Shown in pieces: positions 1 through 8,921 of a stretch of DNA of 64,000 nucleotides (position 1 is its first letter; each line of letters opens with the position of its first letter). A model generated the notes under the pieces. It was not told where the DNA came from and ran no database searches. It saw only the letters and a list, made by a program, of their open reading frames with translations. Source of the stretch: Desulfuromonadaceae bacterium (GTDB taxonomy: Bacteria > Desulfobacterota > Desulfuromonadia > Geobacterales > Pseudopelobacteraceae); NCBI GenBank assembly GCA_028681335.1, contig JAQUIT010000011.1, positions 1 through 64,000 of the forward strand, in the 5' to 3' direction. The position numbers were made by a program, and so were the translations under genes.

Positions 1-30
1 ATCAATTATCAGGACTTTAATTTTCTTCAT
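1..30 (-). CDS. cheB: CheB, N-terminal fragment cut by the window edge
   Basis: Only the first ten codons are present, reading MKKIKVLIID on the minus strand. This is the usual beginning of the receiver domain of CheB, the chemoreceptor methylesterase. The ATG overlaps the TGA of cheD by four bases, which implies translational coupling. The order cheR-cheD-cheB is common in bacterial chemotaxis operons and supports the name. A plain CheY-like receiver cannot be excluded from ten residues. Confidence 0.6.
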   Translation of the reverse strand, partial: MKKIKVLIID

Positions 31-539
31 GATTTCACATCCTCATCACCATGGTGCATGCCGGAGCGCATGTGACGCACAAAAACATCCCCACTACGCG
101 TACAAAAAAAGAGCTTTCGCCCCCGGTGACCACCGGTATCTCGAGTCGTGACAGCCAAACCCAGTGACTCCAGCACAGTCTCAGCCATGACCACATTCTG
201 ATACCCTACCGTTTGCTTCTGCGGCGAACGGCCACCAATATTCAGTACCTGTGCTCCGCCAAACAGCTTGACCACCACATCATTGCCGGCACCACATTCT
301 AAACTTTTTGCGTAAATGTGCCGTAGTGCTGTATCAACATAACGGAGATCAGCCTCCCGTCCGGTATTTTCCGGAAGCATGGCATGGCAGATCGCACCGA
401 ACCCTCGCGATGCGGAAAACATGGTTACCGCAACACACGAACCAAGCACGGTCGACACCAGCACCGGTGTACGGGATACCAACACTTCACCCGGCTTGAG
501 GTAGATGTTGTGCGAATGTGAGGCAATAAGATTTTTCAC
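27..539 (-). CDS. cheD: Chemoreceptor glutamine deamidase CheD
   Basis: This 170-residue protein is the usual length for CheD, which deamidates glutamines on methyl-accepting receptors and tunes CheA activity in the cytoplasm. The motif LGSCVAVTM carries the expected catalytic Cys. ICHAMLP supplies the His. A downstream KLFGGAQVL segment and a conserved glycine-rich TGGHRGRK segment also fit the family. The start codon overlaps the stop of cheR by four bases, and its stop overlaps the putative cheB start. Family assignment is secure; the receptors it modifies are inferred to be those encoded next to it. Confidence 0.93.
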   Translation of the reverse strand: MKNLIASHSHNIYLKPGEVLVSRTPVLVSTVLGSCVAVTMFSASRGFGAICHAMLPENTGREADLRYVDTALRHIYAKSLECGAGNDVVVKLFGGAQVLNIGGRSPQKQTVGYQNVVMAETVLESLGLAVTTRDTGGHRGRKLFFCTRSGDVFVRHMRSGMHHGDEDVKS

Positions 540-1402
540 TTCCTATAGACGGTAGATGCAACTGCGGTGAAATCAACATCAAGCCCGCTCAGCGTTTCCG
601 AATGGCCAATAAACAGATAACCACCCGGTTTGAGTTGTTTATGAAACTTCCGCATCAGGGTTTGTTGGGTTGGCTTGTCGAAATAAATGACAACATTGCG
701 GCAGAAAATAATATCCATTTTCTCCGCAATGCCAAGATCATCATCCATGAAGTTAATCCGTCGGAATGACACCAACGAGCGTAACTGCGGACAGATCCGC
801 ACCAGTGATTTCGACTTTTCCCGGCTCCGCAGCAGATACTTTTTCTTCAGGTTCAGCGGGATAGGGTCTGTTCTTTCTTCGGGGTATATCCCTGTACGGG
901 CGGTCTGCAAAACCTGGGTACAGATATCTGAAGCGGTTATTTCAGCCCTGAAATCCGGACGTCCCACGGCGAACTCTGAAAGAACCATCGCCATAGTATA
1001 AGGTTCTTCTCCGGTGGAACAACCGGCGCTCCAGATCCGCACCGGGTCGCGCGACGGCATTCCACGCCCTTCGATAATATTCGGCAAAGCTGTTTTTACC
1101 ATAAAATCAAAGTGGCCGGGTTCACGAAAAAAATCTGTTTTATTGGTAGTCACAACATCAATCAGGTGTATCAACTCAGTCGCCCGTCCCTCCTGACTGA
1201 ATACATACTCACTGTATTCTTCAAACGAAGCAATGGAGTTGGCCTTGAGCCTCTTCTGCAGGCGCGCTTCAAGCATGGTTTTCTTTACAGGCGGCATCTT
1301 TATGCCGGCATGATCATAAATAAACGCACTGAACCGTTGAAATTCACGATCAGAAAGAGTCGCCGGTAAACGGGGATTCATGTCCTCCCGGAAACTGGTC
1401 AC
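536..1402 (-). CDS. cheR: Chemotaxis protein methyltransferase CheR
   Basis: CheR methylates glutamates on receptor cytoplasmic domains using S-adenosylmethionine. The N-terminal helical domain (about residues 15-90) is followed by a Rossmann-type methyltransferase domain with the SAM-binding motif WSAGCSTGEEPYTMAM near residue 125. The late motif FCRNVVIYFDK is typical of CheR. At 288 residues it has normal length. The GTG at 1402 nearly abuts the cheW stop; an ATG at 1381 is an alternative start that would remove only seven residues. The gene sits between cheW and cheD, with overlap to cheD. Confidence 0.95.
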   Translation of the reverse strand: MTSFREDMNPRLPATLSDREFQRFSAFIYDHAGIKMPPVKKTMLEARLQKRLKANSIASFEEYSEYVFSQEGRATELIHLIDVVTTNKTDFFREPGHFDFMVKTALPNIIEGRGMPSRDPVRIWSAGCSTGEEPYTMAMVLSEFAVGRPDFRAEITASDICTQVLQTARTGIYPEERTDPIPLNLKKKYLLRSREKSKSLVRICPQLRSLVSFRRINFMDDDLGIAEKMDIIFCRNVVIYFDKPTQQTLMRKFHKQLKPGGYLFIGHSETLSGLDVDFTAVASTVYRK

Positions 1403-1403
1403 C

Positions 1404-1880
1404 TCATTGCACCAGATCAGACAACTCGTCTGATGAAAACACCCTGTCGATATCCAGAATCATGACAAAGCGGTCGTTGACCCTGCCCATCCCCTTGATA
1501 AAGTCGGTATTCAGCTTTGTGCCGATATGCGGGGCAGCCTCAATACTTTCCGGCTCCATTTCGACCACTTCCTGCACCGAATCAGCCAGAGCACCAAGCA
1601 CGACCGCATCACCATCCATAGTGATCTCCACCACGATAATGCAGGTGTTAACGGTCTGCTCCGTCGCATTCATGCCGAATTTGAGCCGCATGTCGATGAC
1701 CGGCACGACACTGCCGCGCAGGTTTATGACGCCGCGCATGAAGTCCGGCGTCTGGGGGACTTTTGTTATAGTGGTAATTTCAAGAATCTCACGCACCTTT
1801 GCAACATCAAGAGCAAAGACCTCGTCAGACAACTTGAATGTCAAATATTGAACAGTCTCGGTTATTCCCGCTACGCTCAT
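1404..1880 (-). CDS. cheW: CheW adaptor
   Basis: This 158-residue SH3-like scaffold links CheA to chemoreceptors. Typical CheW segments are visible: an early FKLSDEVFALDVAKVREIL, then MRGVINLRGSVVPVIDMR, and a C-terminal RFVMILDIDRVF. A good AAGGAG ribosome site precedes the ATG. A close paralogue is encoded at 13741-14211, and the two share long identical stretches. The adjacent upstream gene is an MCP, and cheR follows directly. Confidence 0.95.
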   Translation of the reverse strand: MSVAGITETVQYLTFKLSDEVFALDVAKVREILEITTITKVPQTPDFMRGVINLRGSVVPVIDMRLKFGMNATEQTVNTCIIVVEITMDGDAVVLGALADSVQEVVEMEPESIEAAPHIGTKLNTDFIKGMGRVNDRFVMILDIDRVFSSDELSDLVQ

Positions 1881-1943
1881 AGAGGCTCCTTAATAGTGTA
1901 CTGGTTACAGGTCTAAATACTTAAAGCCCCTGTCCCCTGCTCT

Positions 1944-3629
1944 CTAGAATTTTTCAAATTCATCATCAAGATGATCCGGGCCAGCTTGCCCCAATTCAAG
2001 GTTAATACCGCCGCCGGATGTGCGTTTGGCCGGTGCTGTTTTCCCCTTCATCCCTGCATGGGCAATCTGTATCCGTTTACCCTGCTTGGCAGCTTGCTGA
2101 CGGGGCGCACGGGAATTACCACCGTCGATCCTGAAGAAGGAAACCGCATCGCTGAGCTGTTCAGCCTGTCCGGAGAGCTCTTCCGAGGTGGAGGCCATCT
2201 CTTCCGAGGCTGAGGCGTTCTGCTGAATGACCTGGTCAAGCTGCTGAATGGCTTTGTTGATCTGTTCGGCACCGGTATCCTGTTCCTTGCTGGAGGCGGT
2301 GATTTCCTGCACCAATTCGGCAGTGCGCTGGATATCCGGCACCATCTTGGTCAACATCTCACCGGCCTGCTCGGCAATCGCCACACTGCGGGTCGAAAGG
2401 CCGGAAATCTCGCCGGCGGCTGACTGGCTCCGTTCAGCCAATTTACGGACCTCAGAAGCGACCACGGCAAAACCTTTACCATGCTCCCCGGCACGGGCCG
2501 CTTCGATAGCAGCGTTCAGTGCCAGCAGATTGGTCTGGCGGGCGATCTCTTCGATGATTGAAATTTTGGTCGCAATTTCCTTCATGGCAGCCACCGTCTC
2601 GATAACGGCCTTGCCACCCTCTTTGGCATCCACCGAACTCTTGATTGAGATTTTCTCTGTCTGCATGGCGTTATCTGTGTTCTGGCGGATGCTGGAGGCC
2701 ATCTCTTCCATGCTAGAAGAGATCTCTTCAGCACTGGCGGCCTGCTCGGTGGCACCCTGTGACATCTGCTGAGCTGTCGAGGAGAGCTCCTGGCTACCAG
2801 AGGAGACATTATCGGCAGCAGCCATAACATCACCGACGACATGTTTCAATTTATCCACCATGTTCTTGAGTGCTCCCAGCAATTGCCCCATCTCGTCTTT
2901 GCTGGTAACTTCTATCGTCACGGTCAAATCACCGTCCGCAAGCGCATTGGCGACAGCCACACCCTCGTCAATCGGCTTTTTGATACTGCGTGTGATCAAA
3001 AGAGAAGCCACGATACCGATGATAAAGGCAACGACAACAATCGGAATCATGACCTGCAACGCCTGCTTCATCTCTATCGTAGCCAGTCCCTTGATCTCGT
3101 CGAGCCGCTTGTAACCATCTTTAGCAAACTCGGCAGCCACGTTTTCCATCTTGTGGGACTCATCCTTGAACTCGCCGATAGCTGAATTAGCCTCCGTTGT
3201 CGTCTTAACCCTGCCATCACGGACCATACCGTAGACCTTGTTGAACCCGGCAGTATACAAAACCAGATTGTCTTTTAATATTTTGATCTGGTCTTTGTCT
3301 TTTTGAGCGGATGCAACGTTCTCCATTGTTTTGATACGCTCTTCGACACTTGTTTTCTCTTCATCCCATTTTTTATAGTAATTTTCAATTTTCTCCGCCG
3401 AACCGATATTAATGAAGACATCCTTCTCGAAGCGGCGCATACCGAGAACATTTGCTCGTGCACGGCCTGCATGCTGCGCAATCACTCCGTCACTGTCCAA
3501 ATCTTTGACGATCTCCTCGTCAATCATTCGCATGCCCCAATACCCGGTCGCAGCAACGGCAAGCAAGAGAAAAAGCATAAGACCAAACACCATCCCCAGA
3601 CGAGTACCGATCTTCATGTTTGCGAACAT
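1944..3629 (-). CDS. Transmembrane methyl-accepting chemotaxis protein with 4-helix-bundle sensor
   Basis: The chosen ATG at 3629 has AAGGAG six bases upstream; a longer reading frame lacks such a site. The protein has 561 residues: a transmembrane helix at about 10-30, a helical periplasmic sensor to about 190, a second membrane helix at about 192-212, HAMP, then a long MCP signalling domain with the tip [19 protein letters not shown]. It ends in DDEFEKF, which fits the x-aromatic-x-x-aromatic tether bound by CheR or CheB. The signalling part is almost identical in protein sequence to that of the MCP at 11185-13671. The ligand is unknown. Confidence 0.93.
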   Translation of the reverse strand: MFANMKIGTRLGMVFGLMLFLLLAVAATGYWGMRMIDEEIVKDLDSDGVIAQHAGRARANVLGMRRFEKDVFINIGSAEKIENYYKKWDEEKTSVEERIKTMENVASAQKDKDQIKILKDNLVLYTAGFNKVYGMVRDGRVKTTTEANSAIGEFKDESHKMENVAAEFAKDGYKRLDEIKGLATIEMKQALQVMIPIVVVAFIIGIVASLLITRSIKKPIDEGVAVANALADGDLTVTIEVTSKDEMGQLLGALKNMVDKLKHVVGDVMAAADNVSSGSQELSSTAQQMSQGATEQAASAEEISSSMEEMASSIRQNTDNAMQTEKISIKSSVDAKEGGKAVIETVAAMKEIATKISIIEEIARQTNLLALNAAIEAARAGEHGKGFAVVASEVRKLAERSQSAAGEISGLSTRSVAIAEQAGEMLTKMVPDIQRTAELVQEITASSKEQDTGAEQINKAIQQLDQVIQQNASASEEMASTSEELSGQAEQLSDAVSFFRIDGGNSRAPRQQAAKQGKRIQIAHAGMKGKTAPAKRTSGGGINLELGQAGPDHLDDEFEKF

Positions 3630-3686
3630 ACATTCTCCTTTTGGGTTGCCATCTAGATAGATTCTTACATTCAAAAAAGCTTCTTT

Positions 3687-5810
3687 CTACCCACCTATAT
3701 GTTCAAGCTTCTCGATTGATTGCAGCAAAACGCCCATATCCAGAATCAGAGCTACGGTGCCGTCACCAAGAATAGTTGCACCGGAAACCCCTTTAACATC
3801 GCGATACATCTTGCCAAGAGACTTGATGACAGTCTGGTGTTCACCCACGACATGATCAACAACGAAACCGACCTTGGTGCCATGGATATCGGCAATCACG
3901 ATCTGCTCAATGTCAGGACGCTGATCGGTAATCTTGAAGTGTTCACGCAACGGGATATAGGGGATGATGGCGCCGCGTACGTTTGCCAGATTACGACCAT
4001 GAGCGCCTCTGATATCCTCCCGGGTCAACTCGACGCACTCCTCGACCGATGCCAGCGGCAGCACAAAATGATCCTTGCCGATCTTGACCAGCAGGCTGTC
4101 TATGATCGCCAGAGTGAGCGGAATTTTGAGAGTAATGGTTGTACCTGTGCCGCGCACGCTGTCCACGCCGATAGAGCCGCGCAAACTATCGATACCCCGC
4201 TTGACGACGTCCATCCCAACCCCGCGTCCGGAGACACTGGTCACTTTTTCGGCGGTCGAAAATCCGGGGGCAAAGATCTGGGCATAGATTTCCTTGTCAG
4301 GAACTTCGGCCGTAGCCGAAAGCAGACCTCTTTCAATTGCTTTGGCGCGAATGCGATCACGGTCAAGTCCTCCTCCGTCATCACGGATAGTGACCAGTAC
4401 CGAATCGCCGGAATGCTCGGCGCCCAGCGACACCGTGCCGTGAGATGCTTTCCCGGCGGCTTTTCGCACTTCCGGCATTTCGATGCCGTGATCGATACAG
4501 TTGCGGATGATGTGTACCAGCGGATCGTTCAATTTTTCGATGACGGTCTTGTCCAGTTCGGTTTCAGCGCCAAAAGTCTCCATCTCGATCTCTTTACCAA
4601 GCTCACTGGAAAGGTCGCGCACAAGTCGTTTGAATTTACTGAAGGTACTGCCGATGGGAAGCATGCGGATATTGAGGGCGGTGTCGCGCAATTCGTTGGT
4701 GAGGCGTTCGACCTCTTCCGAGATGGCAATAAAGGTTGCATCACCGCCAGCCTGGGAAACCTGTGAAAGGTGAGCCTGTACCGTGACCATCTCTCCAACC
4801 AGATTGATCAACTGATCAAGGCGCTCGGCCGGGACACGAATACTGGCGGCTGCTTCCTGTGGCGGGGCTTCGCTCCGCTCCTTGCGAACGCTCTTGACGT
4901 GCTGTTGTTCAACGAGAGCCGACTGAACTTTTTCCGGCGAAACAATGCCCTGCTCTACCAGCAGTTCGCCGAAGCGTTTCTGCAGCATCAGCACTTTCTG
5001 CATCTCAATTGGCGAGAGATCACCGCGTTCTACAAGGATATCCCCGAGCTTTTTGTAACCGTCCTCTTTATCAATCAAGCCACTACTGTCGATCAGCTCA
5101 ATCCTGATATCGCAATCATCCTCGACAAAGATAAAGACATCCTTGATAGCGTCCTCACCACGGGTTGTCGTCAGGATAATATCCCAATAGATATAACAGT
5201 TTTCAGCCACCAACGCGTCAAGCTGCGGAATCTCGTCAAATTGGGCAACGACATGGGCCGTTCCCAGACCACGCAGTTCGTTGATCAGCGAGATTGGGTT
5301 GGTGCCGCACATGAGGACGTTGGGCGCGGGGCGGAAACGGATGCGCCAGGTGCACTCATTCGCCAGCTCATCTTCGGACACTGGCGGAAGATGCAGTGCC
5401 GGCACCTCGTTGGAGCCTTTTTGCGGAGTATCCTGCTGTGGTACCAACTGGCGCAGGCCGGCGATTATCTCGTCCCCCACACTGCGATCAACCTCTTCAC
5501 CCATCGGGCAGCTGAGCAGGTAGGAGATATGATCCCGGGATTTGAGCGTCAGATCAAGCAGACGTTTGGTAACTGTCATCTTGCCGTTACGCACCATGTC
5601 GAAAACCGTTTCGACCTCGTGAGTAAAGGAGGCAATTTCATCGAAGCCGAACATTGCACCGGAACCCTTGATGGTGTGCATGGCACGGAAAACACGGTTA
5701 ATCAGGTCATTATCATCAGGGGTTTCTTCAAGGTCAAGCAGGGACGTTTCAAGTTCGGCCAGCAGTTCACCGGCCTCTTCGCGATAAGTTGCAATGGCTT
5801 CTTCCATCAT
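3687..5810 (-). CDS. cheA: Chemotaxis histidine kinase CheA
   Basis: The start at 5810 follows an AGGGG site and gives 707 residues. The HPt domain holds the phospho-acceptor His at about residue 45 in MHTIKGSGAM. A second domain (about 150-245) may be the response-regulator docking part. The dimerisation region reads AERLDQLINLVGEMV. Next come the ATPase boxes IRNCIDHGIE and DDGGGLDRD, and a C-terminal CheW-like domain. Unusual is a duplicated motif at about 254-303, LGDILVERGDLS then FGELLVEQGIVS, resembling the N-terminal MshEN/type II secretion ATPase fold. It should phosphorylate the adjacent CheY and the CheB. Confidence 0.96.
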   Translation of the reverse strand: MMEEAIATYREEAGELLAELETSLLDLEETPDDNDLINRVFRAMHTIKGSGAMFGFDEIASFTHEVETVFDMVRNGKMTVTKRLLDLTLKSRDHISYLLSCPMGEEVDRSVGDEIIAGLRQLVPQQDTPQKGSNEVPALHLPPVSEDELANECTWRIRFRPAPNVLMCGTNPISLINELRGLGTAHVVAQFDEIPQLDALVAENCYIYWDIILTTTRGEDAIKDVFIFVEDDCDIRIELIDSSGLIDKEDGYKKLGDILVERGDLSPIEMQKVLMLQKRFGELLVEQGIVSPEKVQSALVEQQHVKSVRKERSEAPPQEAAASIRVPAERLDQLINLVGEMVTVQAHLSQVSQAGGDATFIAISEEVERLTNELRDTALNIRMLPIGSTFSKFKRLVRDLSSELGKEIEMETFGAETELDKTVIEKLNDPLVHIIRNCIDHGIEMPEVRKAAGKASHGTVSLGAEHSGDSVLVTIRDDGGGLDRDRIRAKAIERGLLSATAEVPDKEIYAQIFAPGFSTAEKVTSVSGRGVGMDVVKRGIDSLRGSIGVDSVRGTGTTITLKIPLTLAIIDSLLVKIGKDHFVLPLASVEECVELTREDIRGAHGRNLANVRGAIIPYIPLREHFKITDQRPDIEQIVIADIHGTKVGFVVDHVVGEHQTVIKSLGKMYRDVKGVSGATILGDGTVALILDMGVLLQSIEKLEHIGG

Positions 5811-5831
5811 GGGTAACACCCCTAAATTCAA

Positions 5832-5897
5832 TTTTGAGTTCCGAATTTTAGATTTTGGATTTTAATTCATAATTCAAAATCCATAATTCAAAATTGT
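5832..5897. repeat. AT-rich imperfect inverted repeat between cheA and cheY
   Basis: The gap is built from short ATTCAAAAT and ATTTTGGATTTT units, so one strand can fold back on the other. A related tract with the same ATAATTCAAA/CCATAATTC words lies at 18941-19011. It is too irregular to call a terminator, and the flanking genes are co-directional. Confidence 0.5.
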
Positions 5898-5899
5898 CT

Positions 5900-6265
5900 T
5901 TATCCCAACACCTTCTTAACCACCGCAATCAGCTGTTCCGGCTTGAACGGCTTAACGATCCACCCCGTGGCACCGGCAGCCTTGCCTTCACCTTTTTTTG
6001 TGTCGTTCGACTCCGTGGTCAGCATGACAATCGGTATAAACTTGTTCAGTGTCCCGGCACGAACCCCTTTGATAAGGCCGATACCATCCATGTTCGGCAT
6101 ATTCAAGTCGGTCAGCAGCATGTCGACCTTCTGGGCATTCAACTTATTGAGGGCATCACGACCATCAACCGCCTCAACCACATCATACCCGTTCTGCTTA
6201 AGGGTAAAAGCCACCATCTGTCTGACACTTGCAGAGTCGTCAGCTGTCATAATTGTTTTTGCCAT
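5900..6265 (-). CDS. cheY: CheY-type single-domain response regulator
   Basis: This 121-residue receiver has the acidic pair in TADDSASVRQ, the phospho-acceptor Asp in LLTDLNMPNMDG, a Thr in VMLTTES and the Lys in IVKPFKPEQL. The start at 6265 is favoured because GGAGGTG lies just upstream inside the STAS gene end and because the family begins MAKTIMTADD. Its ATG overlaps the last base of the STAS stop (TAATG). It is the likely output of the neighbouring CheA, acting on flagella, pili or another target. Confidence 0.95.
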   Translation of the reverse strand: MAKTIMTADDSASVRQMVAFTLKQNGYDVVEAVDGRDALNKLNAQKVDMLLTDLNMPNMDGIGLIKGVRAGTLNKFIPIVMLTTESNDTKKGEGKAAGATGWIVKPFKPEQLIAVVKKVLG

Positions 6266-6612
6266 TAGTTCACACCTCCAAACCAGATACATGTAGAATT
6301 ATTGTTATGCTTACAAACCGAGTTACGTTCAGCACCGCTACTGGTGATAATATCCGTCATGGCCTGCGGCCGTGGGCCATGATACGAAAAAACTTTACCG
6401 CTCTCTGCAGCGTTTTTGCAGGCTGAGCAGAGGACCTGCACGCCGGTAATGTCAATTTCAACTTCAGGCTCAAACTCGAGCATGACAGTTCCTGATGCTT
6501 CCAAAGCCTCGCGGAGAATGCGCGAAAACTCGGCAGCGTGTTCAATGGTCAGGCTGGTACCGCTGGTGACTATGATATCGCCGTTTTCACGAACTGAACT
6601 GTTTAGTGGCAT
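6265..6612 (-). CDS. STAS-domain protein
   Basis: The 115-residue product resembles SpoIIAA-like STAS proteins, with a strand-helix pattern and the segment VEIDITGVQVLCSACKNAAES, where a phosphorylatable Ser or Thr often lies. STAS proteins act by binding partners. Within chemosensory operons of this kind they are thought to regulate signalling complexes, but the partner is unknown here. A good AGGAG site precedes the ATG, and the gene is coupled to cheY. The C-terminal 25 residues are not conserved-looking. Confidence 0.75.
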   Translation of the reverse strand: MPLNSSVRENGDIIVTSGTSLTIEHAAEFSRILREALEASGTVMLEFEPEVEIDITGVQVLCSACKNAAESGKVFSYHGPRPQAMTDIITSSGAERNSVCKHNNNSTCIWFGGVN

Positions 6613-6675
6613 ACTGGTCTCCTGTTAGGGTGCTTGGGCAAGGGGCAGGTAAAAAGGTGCCCCCTGACCAAATTT

Positions 6676-8496
6676 TCAAAACAAATCAAAATTATCGCCA
6701 AATTCTGAATCATCCGAACTGCTGCTGGTAACATCTTTGGCGGCAATTGCACTCTGACCGCCGCGTTTGCGGGCAAGAGCCTCGTGAATATGCCGCTCAC
6801 TCTCCATGGTGTAATGCTCTTCCATATGTCGCAGGTTCTCTTTGAACTCACTGCTGGCCGGTTCAATCTCGCGCGACCTGGCCACAATACGTTCCAGATC
6901 GGCAAGGACGCCATCGGCCATGGCCTTTGTGCGTTCATGGACATCCACGCCTGCAGTGGCCTGTTCAACATCCTCTGTCAAACTGAGTACCCGCCTGTTC
7001 AGGCCGGTCAGAACGGTAAACATCTCCGTATTCATTTCTCCCATAGTGCGCAGAATGACAGCCAACTCATCCTGCATTGCAGTTACGCGGTTGCCAAGCT
7101 GCCCCTCTTCAATTTCCTCATCAACCAGTAAATGTTTCGTTACGGCATGTATGCCGGTCAGACTGTCCACCACCGAATTGGTCTGCCGCACCGCTTCATC
7201 CGAGAGTCGCTTTATGGCCTCGGCCAGAACCCCCAGCGCGGCCCCCTGTGGCCCGGTAAGCGCCGCCTTGATCTGCGAATTGAGAGCAATCAGATCAATC
7301 TCGGAACCTATCGCCTCAATATCAGTGACAAAGGCAGCTATTTCATCAATTGTCTGAGCCACCTTTTTCATGGTAACTGACATATTCTGGTCAGCCCTGG
7401 CACAGAGTGTAAGTACTGAGGTTACGGTAGCCATCCCCTGACTCATCACTTCCACGAATGAAGAACCAGTAGAATCTGCGGCACCGGTAACAGTAGCTGT
7501 CTCCTGCGCAATCACCGATTGTTTTCGGGCTACATCGCGTAAATTATCAACTATAGTGCAGACTGCCGAGTAGAGCTCACTGGAAGCAAAACGGAGTTGC
7601 GCTTCCTGAAGTTCGCAGACATCGCCGGCTTCGATGACGACTCTGCGCAGCGGGCCGCTATCCTCCTCAGATGTTGTTAATTCAGCCAGCTCACCCAAAA
7701 GTCGTTCCAGAGCTTCAACAACGTGTTCAAGCTGCTGACGTGTCATATCATGCATCTGCATTGAGGATACGACTTCACTGATACTGTCAGCAACCTCAGT
7801 CGAGATGGTTGAAACAGTGTTGCCGAACTGAGTGCAGCGTTCATTAACAGACATAAGTTCAGTAAGGTTTGCCGAGGTATCTTTCAACGTTGTCGAGACC
7901 ATCACATTCTGCTCTGCACCTGCCAAGCGAACGACGACCAGATTCTCCGTTATCAGGGTAGCCAGCAGTTGGCGATGAGCCAGGATTGCTGCCGATTTTT
8001 CATTTACCTGATGCGAAAGTTTTTCAACATCCATGGCCAGATTGACAAAACCGCTGCCAACCTCTCCCAGACGGGCACTCTCTATTTTTGTGGAGATACT
8101 CAGCATCCGCAGCGACTTGTTCATCTTCTGAAAACCTTCCAGTGGCTCTGAAAGCTTGTCAAGGATGACCTGTACCTGCTGAAGGGTGCTGCAACTGTCA
8201 CTGCTACGAACCTGGGCGTTGGCCAGATACCCCTCCATATCAGCCATGATCTGCTGCAGACGAAAAGTCAAAGAAGCAACATTTTCGCCTGACACCACTG
8301 ACACCAGCTGGTTGGCCGTTCCGGAGATATCAGCCGAGCGCTGATAAAAAGATTGCAGCATGGAGCCGATCTGCAGAAACTCGTCTTCAGTAGTTCCTGC
8401 CATCCGGCGTAGCGTCTCAATTGCAGTGGCAATGATAGACCGCCATTCAGCAAGCTGGGTGTTACTCTCATTTTGTGAAGAGATATCAAACGTCAT
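6676..8496 (-). CDS. Soluble MCP-like coiled-coil protein with two receptor-tip repeats
   Basis: The 606-residue protein has no signal peptide or membrane helix and is predicted to be almost wholly helical. Two segments resemble the MCP hairpin tip: residues 131-168 (LSISTKIESARLGEVGSGF) and 398-440 (LIALNSQIKAALTGPQGAA). Both are degenerate compared with the [14 protein letters not shown] consensus of the neighbouring MCPs. It ends in DNFDLF, fitting a CheR/CheB tether. It lies between a STAS gene and two receiver genes. It could be a cytoplasmic receptor or a scaffold that competes for CheA/CheW; no function is assigned. Confidence 0.7.
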   Translation of the reverse strand: MTFDISSQNESNTQLAEWRSIIATAIETLRRMAGTTEDEFLQIGSMLQSFYQRSADISGTANQLVSVVSGENVASLTFRLQQIMADMEGYLANAQVRSSDSCSTLQQVQVILDKLSEPLEGFQKMNKSLRMLSISTKIESARLGEVGSGFVNLAMDVEKLSHQVNEKSAAILAHRQLLATLITENLVVVRLAGAEQNVMVSTTLKDTSANLTELMSVNERCTQFGNTVSTISTEVADSISEVVSSMQMHDMTRQQLEHVVEALERLLGELAELTTSEEDSGPLRRVVIEAGDVCELQEAQLRFASSELYSAVCTIVDNLRDVARKQSVIAQETATVTGAADSTGSSFVEVMSQGMATVTSVLTLCARADQNMSVTMKKVAQTIDEIAAFVTDIEAIGSEIDLIALNSQIKAALTGPQGAALGVLAEAIKRLSDEAVRQTNSVVDSLTGIHAVTKHLLVDEEIEEGQLGNRVTAMQDELAVILRTMGEMNTEMFTVLTGLNRRVLSLTEDVEQATAGVDVHERTKAMADGVLADLERIVARSREIEPASSEFKENLRHMEEHYTMESERHIHEALARKRGGQSAIAAKDVTSSSSDDSEFGDNFDLF

Positions 8497-8506
8497 GGCT
8501 TTACAC

Positions 8507-8905
8507 CTATTGTAAAAGTTTTAGTTTGCGCAACTCAGTGGTTAGCTTTTGCCTGCTGAGCGGCTTAACGATATACGCATCGGCCTCACACTCGTTAAAC
8601 GACCGGATAACCGTATGCGGGTCATCAAGGGCGGTTGTCATGATGACTTTAACCGCCAGAGCAGCCGGAATCTTCATCTTCCGCTCCAAGGTACGGATGC
8701 AGAGCAGCGCCTCCATGCCGTCGACTTCGGGCATCATGATATCCATAAAAATCACGTCATAGGGACGTTTGGATTCGTGCGCCAGTTGGAAAGAGTCAAT
8801 AGCCTCCTGTCCGTTAACAGCAATGTCGCAGTCAAACTGCTGCGCAAGCAGTTCCTTCAGGATGCGGCGGGACATCAGGTGATCTTCAGCTATCAGACAT
8901 TTCAC
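8507..8905 (-). CDS. Single-domain response regulator
   Basis: This 132-residue receiver has the acidic residues in LIAEDHLMSRR, the phospho-acceptor Asp in VIFMDIMMPEVDG, a Thr in KVIMTTALDD and the Lys in AYIVKPLSRQKL. There is no output domain. It lies eleven bases upstream of the soluble MCP-like gene and follows a receiver-kinase gene. It may take phosphate from that kinase or from CheA. It is clearly distinct from cheY at 5900. Confidence 0.9.
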   Translation of the reverse strand: MKCLIAEDHLMSRRILKELLAQQFDCDIAVNGQEAIDSFQLAHESKRPYDVIFMDIMMPEVDGMEALLCIRTLERKMKIPAALAVKVIMTTALDDPHTVIRSFNECEADAYIVKPLSRQKLTTELRKLKLLQ

Positions 8906-8921
8906 AGGAGCTCTCCTTCTA

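Noticed and set aside
3720-5816. Two long plus-strand reading frames opposite cheA
   Set aside because: They are shadows of cheA on the opposite strand, without ribosome sites or recognisable domains.
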